Source: Novosphingobium malaysiense
GTDB lineage: Bacteria > Pseudomonadota > Alphaproteobacteria > Sphingomonadales > Sphingomonadaceae
Length of the DNA stretch: 64,000 nt
Direction of reading: 5' to 3'
NCBI RefSeq assembly: GCF_000802225.1
Contig: NZ_JTDI01000003.1
Location: forward strand, 1-64,000
This document shows, piece by piece, positions 60,861 through 64,000 of this stretch. The position numbers were made by a program, and so were the translations under genes. Below the pieces are notes generated by a model, which worked only from the letters and a program-made list of their open reading frames with translations, was not told the origin of the DNA and did not search any database. How positions within the stretch are numbered: the first letter of the stretch is position 1; each line of letters starts with the position of its first letter.

Positions 60861-61480
60861 TTCACCAGGATAGTTTCGCCGGACTCGCCCGGAAACCCCT
60901 TGAACAGGGCTTCCGTCATTTTCGCTGCACCCAGCGGCGTCTGTGCCAATGGCGAATCGGCGCGGACAGTGAAGCTGGCACGGCCTTCCCACAGGTGCCT
61001 TCCGCTGGCGCGTTCCATGATGGTGACCGCGATCTTCGTATCCACCTGCTCGGGCGGCGGTCCGGACAGATCTATGCCGACCCCGACGCCCACGCCTGAT
61101 CCGTAGCTACCGGTGCTGCCGCCGACGCCCACCGAAACCGGGTTCGATCCGCGTTGCGGCTGATAGCGGTGGCGCTCCAGGCTCAGCACTGCGACCTGTT
61201 CGCCCGTGTCTTGTCCGGGGATTGGCTCGCTGTAGCCCAGCCGTGTCAATTCACGCATGACGGCATTGGCATAAGTGCGAAATTCCATGTCGTCGGCTTG
61301 TCCCTCGGCCGGTTCGACGTGGATGGTTCCCCCGCCCAGCATCGCGACATCCGGCGCGTGGAAGCGCGTGACCTCGACCGGCCCCACGGGAGAAACGCAA
61401 CCGGGCAGAGCCACGGTGGCGGCAAGCGCCAGCAGGCTGAATGCCTTGCCGGAAAGACGCAGGAACGGGCGGTAAGTCAT
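60857..61480 (-). CDS. DUF4136-like lipoprotein
   Basis: 207 residues. The lipobox LPGC (about residues 25-28) marks an envelope lipoprotein. The mature part has a DUF4136-like alternating fold with [18 protein letters not shown], a Gly/Val-rich hairpin ([21 protein letters not shown]) and [22 protein letters not shown]. Function unknown. It shares this last block with the next gene upstream, so the two are paralogues. Overlaps the M14 gene. Confidence 0.82.
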   Translation of the reverse strand: MTYRPFLRLSGKAFSLLALAATVALPGCVSPVGPVEVTRFHAPDVAMLGGGTIHVEPAEGQADDMEFRTYANAVMRELTRLGYSEPIPGQDTGEQVAVLSLERHRYQPQRGSNPVSVGVGGSTGSYGSGVGVGVGIDLSGPPPEQVDTKIAVTIMERASGRHLWEGRASFTVRADSPLAQTPLGAAKMTEALFKGFPGESGETILVK

Positions 61481-61558
61481 TGCATCCTCTCCAGTGCCGA
61501 CGCGTAGCAGACATCTCGCGCCGGTGTGGCCCCTGCTTCAAGCGGATGCAAGCACTGC

Positions 61559-62278
61559 TCAACCCATCGGTGCGTCTGCGGGAACGACGCTACCCGCCCT
61601 TGGGAAGTCGTCGAAGAGGGTGTCGGCGAGTTTTCCAGCGATACGCGCGTCATTCCAGTCCTCGTCACCTTCGCGCGTTGCTATGCTCGCATAGCCTTCC
61701 CAGAGCACCTTTCCGCTCGCCTTGTCGGTGATGCGGGCATCGAGCCGGGTCGAGATCAGGGCCGGGCGGGGTTTGGAAAGGTCCACGTTGACGGCAAGGC
61801 CGTAGGCGGAGCCACGCGTGCCGACCGACATCGCTGCACTGCCGCTTACGGGATTCTTCTTTTCCTCGGCAGGGGCGAGGACCCGCCGGGCTATCTTCAG
61901 CGTCACCAGTTGGGCGTTTGCATCTCCCGAATGCCGGGTCTCGTACCCGGCGCCGATCAGTGCATCGACGATCGCCGCCTCGTAGGCGGCGCGCCGGCTC
62001 TCCTCGACCCAAGGGCCGTCGCCGGATTCGGATTGGACGGTGACGGGGCCCTGGCCGAGTCGTTCAGCCGCCCCTGCGACGACGAAGCGGCTGACATCGA
62101 CGCGGCCTTCGCGTGGATCGCGATGGCGGCTGTCGGCGGCCGGTGCACGCATCGGGCTGTCCCAACCGGGGGAACGCCAGCCGGAGCCCCAGGGCCTTTC
62201 TTGCGCTTGCGCGAACGAGGGGACGAACAGCATGGTGGCCATGGCGGCGGTGAAGGCCGCATGTTTGAGCAATGTCAT
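61559..62278 (-). CDS. Exported DUF4136-like protein
   Basis: 239 residues. Sec signal peptide (MTLLKHAAFTAAMATMLFVPSFAQAQ), then a proline/arginine-rich linker and a domain related to the previous protein (AAYEAAIVDALIGAGYE, LISTRLDARITDKASGKVLWEGYAS). No lipobox, so presumably periplasmic. The 78-nt gap to the lipoprotein gene and same strand suggest one unit with the M14 peptidase. Function unknown. Confidence 0.8.
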   Translation of the reverse strand: MTLLKHAAFTAAMATMLFVPSFAQAQERPWGSGWRSPGWDSPMRAPAADSRHRDPREGRVDVSRFVVAGAAERLGQGPVTVQSESGDGPWVEESRRAAYEAAIVDALIGAGYETRHSGDANAQLVTLKIARRVLAPAEEKKNPVSGSAAMSVGTRGSAYGLAVNVDLSKPRPALISTRLDARITDKASGKVLWEGYASIATREGDEDWNDARIAGKLADTLFDDFPRAGSVVPADAPMG

Positions 62279-62394
62279 GAGTTTTATCGTTCTGTCCGAA
62301 AGTCGTGGTGTCGCGCCCGAATACAGCTTATGCGCCCGTTCGATTGCGGGCAGATGAATGAAGCCTTCGAATCCCGGTTTTCGGCTTCCCGCGC

Positions 62395-62422
62395 TTGACT
62401 TCGCAGGCCTGTGAGACTAACG
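62395..62422 (+). promoter_or_regulatory. Probable promoter of rpmJ
   Basis: TTGACT (62395-62400) and CTAACG (62417-62422) are 16 nt apart, 54 nt before the start codon. The same spacing and the same TTGACTT..GCAGG sequence precede rpoZ. Confidence 0.45.
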
Positions 62423-62476
62423 GCCCCACTTCGAATTTCCGGCGGTCGGAAACCGCCCAGACAAACGAGACATACG

Positions 62477-62602
62477 ATGAAGATTCGCAATAGCCTCAAG
62501 TCGCTCAAGGGTCGTCACCGCGATAACCGCGTGATCCGTCGTCGCGGCCGTACCTACGTCATCAACAAGACCAACCGCCGCTTCAAGGCGCGCCAGGGCT
62601 GA
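62477..62602 (+). CDS. rpmJ: Ribosomal protein bL36 (cysteine-free form)
   Basis: A 41-residue protein, [18 protein letters not shown] followed by [23 protein letters not shown]. This is the C-minus type B variant without the zinc-binding cysteines, common in alphaproteobacteria and placed outside the ribosomal operons. The conserved start at 62477 is used; 22 residues of open frame before it are not conserved. Two hairpins follow. Confidence 0.95.
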   Translation: MKIRNSLKSLKGRHRDNRVIRRRGRTYVINKTNRRFKARQG

Positions 62603-62615
62603 TTCGGTTCGCCCA

Positions 62616-62637
62616 TCCCCGTCGGAAACGGCGGGGA
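62616..62637 (+). terminator. Hairpin with GAAA tetraloop after rpmJ
   Basis: A 9-bp stem (62616-62624 with 62629-62637, one G-T pair) is capped by GAAA, 13 nt after the rpmJ stop. Only a short T run follows. Confidence 0.55.
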
Positions 62638-62672
62638 TTCCAGGCGGACGGGCCATTGCGATGACGATCAGG

Positions 62673-62691
62673 CCCCCGCCATTCGCGGGGG
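62673..62691 (+). terminator. Second hairpin between rpmJ and HAD gene
   Basis: CCCCCGC (62673-62679) and GCGGGGG (62685-62691) form a 7-bp stem followed by TCTTGT. It ends 7 nt before the HAD start codon at 62699, so it may also cover or regulate that ribosome site. Confidence 0.5.
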
Positions 62692-62698
62692 TCTTGTC

Positions 62699-63310
62699 AT
62701 GTCTGCCATTCGAGCTGTCGTTTTCGACGTGGGGCGAGTGCTTGTCCAGTGGGACATGCGCTGCCTGTTCGCCAAGCTGATCGACGATCCCGAGCGGCTC
62801 GACTGGTTCTGCAGCACGGTCGTAACCGAGGAGTGGCACTTCCAGCATGATGCCGGCCGCGACCTCGACGAGATGGTGGCGGAACGCAAAGCCGAATTTC
62901 CCGGGCACGACGACCTGATCGACGCCTACGCCACGCGCTTTCTCGAAACGATACCCGGCAATGTCTCCGGCAGCCACGAGATCGTGCGCGATCTGGCGGA
63001 CCGAAAGATTCCGCTGTTCGCCATAACCAACTTCGCCAGTACGTTCTGGCGCCAGTTCCGCGCCACCGAACCGCTTTTCGACATGTTCGGCGACATCGTG
63101 GTTTCCGGGGACGAGAAGCTGGCGAAGCCCGATGCCAGGATTTTCGACCTTGCCGCGCGTCGCTTCGGGCATGAGCCCGGCGACATGCTGTTCATCGACG
63201 ACAATGCCGCGAACGTCGCCGCCGCGCGGGACCTTGGCTGGCACGTGCATCACTTCGAGGATGCGGGTCGTCTTCGCGCGGACCTGCAGGCCCGCGGGCT
63301 GCTCGGTTAG
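62699..63310 (+). CDS. HAD-family hydrolase
   Basis: A 203-residue HAD-IA type enzyme (YihX-like). Motif I is VVFDVGRVL (nucleophile Asp, with Gly rather than Asp two residues later), motif II FAITNFA, motif III KPDARIFDLA and motif IV MLFIDDNAANV. The cap domain is short and helical. Family members act as phosphatases or dehalogenases; the missing second Asp of D-x-D weakens the phosphatase reading but is common in this subgroup. Substrate unknown. Confidence 0.88.
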   Translation: MSAIRAVVFDVGRVLVQWDMRCLFAKLIDDPERLDWFCSTVVTEEWHFQHDAGRDLDEMVAERKAEFPGHDDLIDAYATRFLETIPGNVSGSHEIVRDLADRKIPLFAITNFASTFWRQFRATEPLFDMFGDIVVSGDEKLAKPDARIFDLAARRFGHEPGDMLFIDDNAANVAAARDLGWHVHHFEDAGRLRADLQARGLLG

Positions 63311-63461
63311 GCGGGCGGCAAACTGCCTTCGGCGAAAGGTCGAAGAGTGAAATGGTCCGTTTCCATCGAAATTGTGCGCCGGCATTTTCTTTCGCAGTTG
63401 CAGCGTAAGTGCTTGGCAAGTCCCTTTCCATGTTGCATCACATGGTCAAACGGGAGTCACG

Positions 63462-64000
63462 ATGACGGCTACGAGCACGAAGAATTTCGACGAAATGCTC
63501 AACGAGGACGGGTCTGTCCGCCCCGCCTATGCCGATTTCTGTAATTGGTACGATTCCCAGGACAAGAACTGGCTCAAGCGTCAGGATGCCGAGGCCGAAC
63601 GTTTCTTTCGTCGCATCGGAATTACTTTCAACGTCTACGGAGACGAGGCCGCCGAGGAGCGGTTGATTCCGTTCGACATGATCCCGCGGATCATCACGGC
63701 GCGCGAATGGCGCAAGCTGACACGCGGGATCGAGCAACGGGTGAGGGCGCTCAACGCCTTCCTCCAGGATCTCTACCATCGCCAGGAAATCATTCGCTCC
63801 GGTCGCCTGCCCATGCAGGCGCTGCGCAACAATGATGCTTTCCTGACGCAGATGATCGGCTTCACGCCGCCGGGCGGCGTCTATACGCACATTGTCGGCA
63901 TCGATCTGGTTCGCACCGGTCCCGACGAATTCATGGTTCTCGAAGACAATGCCCGTACGCCCTCCGGCGTGTCGTACATGCTCGAGAACCGCGAGACGAT
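63462..64000 (+). CDS. Circularly permuted ATP-grasp protein (partial, runs off the window)
   Basis: About 180 N-terminal residues are present: TATSTKNFDEMLNEDG, then RPAYADFCNWY, the block GITFNVYGDEAAEERLIPFD, MIPRIITAREW, EQRVRALNAFLQDLYHRQEI and FMVLEDNARTPSGVSYMLENRE. These identify the DUF404/DUF407 circularly permuted ATP-grasp family, usually paired with an alpha-E domain protein and a transglutaminase-like protein in a peptide-ligase-like cluster. CGGGAG precedes the ATG at 63462. The 3' end is outside the window. Confidence 0.9.
   Translation, partial: MTATSTKNFDEMLNEDGSVRPAYADFCNWYDSQDKNWLKRQDAEAERFFRRIGITFNVYGDEAAEERLIPFDMIPRIITAREWRKLTRGIEQRVRALNAFLQDLYHRQEIIRSGRLPMQALRNNDAFLTQMIGFTPPGGVYTHIVGIDLVRTGPDEFMVLEDNARTPSGVSYMLENRET

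Overview
The window looks like a chromosomal segment of a high-GC alphaproteobacterium of the order Sphingomonadales; a Novosphingobium/Sphingobium-type genome is my best guess. The grounds are the protein signatures of FtsH, DnaB, the omega subunit, UPF0262 and the cysteine-free bL36, the dense ATGA-overlap operons, and a sphingomonad-style palindromic intergenic repeat. This is judged from sequence character only; no database was searched.

Layout. (1) 1-258: a terminator and an initiator tRNA-Met, with a 24-nt copy of the tRNA 5' part upstream. (2) 259-5947: a small accessory island between the tRNA and treY. It holds a cut IS3-type orfA, a secreted type I sulfatase, a divergent LysR regulator sharing a palindromic operator, a small hypothetical gene and a second decayed transposase end. 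(3) 5948-21269: a divergent storage-sugar block. The minus-strand unit is DUF2934-glgX-treZ-treY and the plus-strand unit is glgE-treS/maltokinase-glgB. Together they encode conversion of alpha-glucan to trehalose and of trehalose back to branched glucan through maltose-1-phosphate. (4) 21333-29721: a small membrane protein, an AraC-type regulator, and a six-gene overlapping operon of SDR, GH15 glucanohydrolase and cytochrome bo3 oxidase cyoABCD. (5) 29728-37357: a two-component system (minus) divergent from a CzcCBA-like metal RND efflux operon (plus). (6) 37459-41830: rpoZ, a ParA-like ATPase, a DUF3667 membrane protein and convergent ftsH, separated by a perfect 14-bp hairpin.

(7) 41956-50098: a catabolic-looking cluster of protein-tyrosine-phosphatase-like protein, 2,4'-dihydroxyacetophenone dioxygenase-type cupin, hydantoinase/acetophenone-carboxylase-type HyuA and HyuB, an aminotransferase and an amidohydrolase. 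(8) 50269-53156: a compact minus-strand operon of outer-membrane barrel, exported FMN-binding protein, ApbE flavin transferase and a four-helix His-rich membrane protein, preceded by an exact FNR-type box (TTGAT-N4-ATCAA). I read this as a candidate oxygen-responsive flavin/heme electron-transfer module and as the most interesting object in the window. (9) 53362-55123: glycine betaine synthesis from glycine (GSMT, SDMT). (10) 55612-64000: an SDR lacking its catalytic Tyr and Lys, dnaB, UPF0262, a GH25-like protein with altered active-site residues, cytidine deaminase, an M14 carboxypeptidase, two DUF4136-like envelope proteins, rpmJ, a HAD hydrolase and the start of an ATP-grasp protein cut by the window end.

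Most genes look intact. The broken ones are the two transposase remnants and the edge-truncated last gene.
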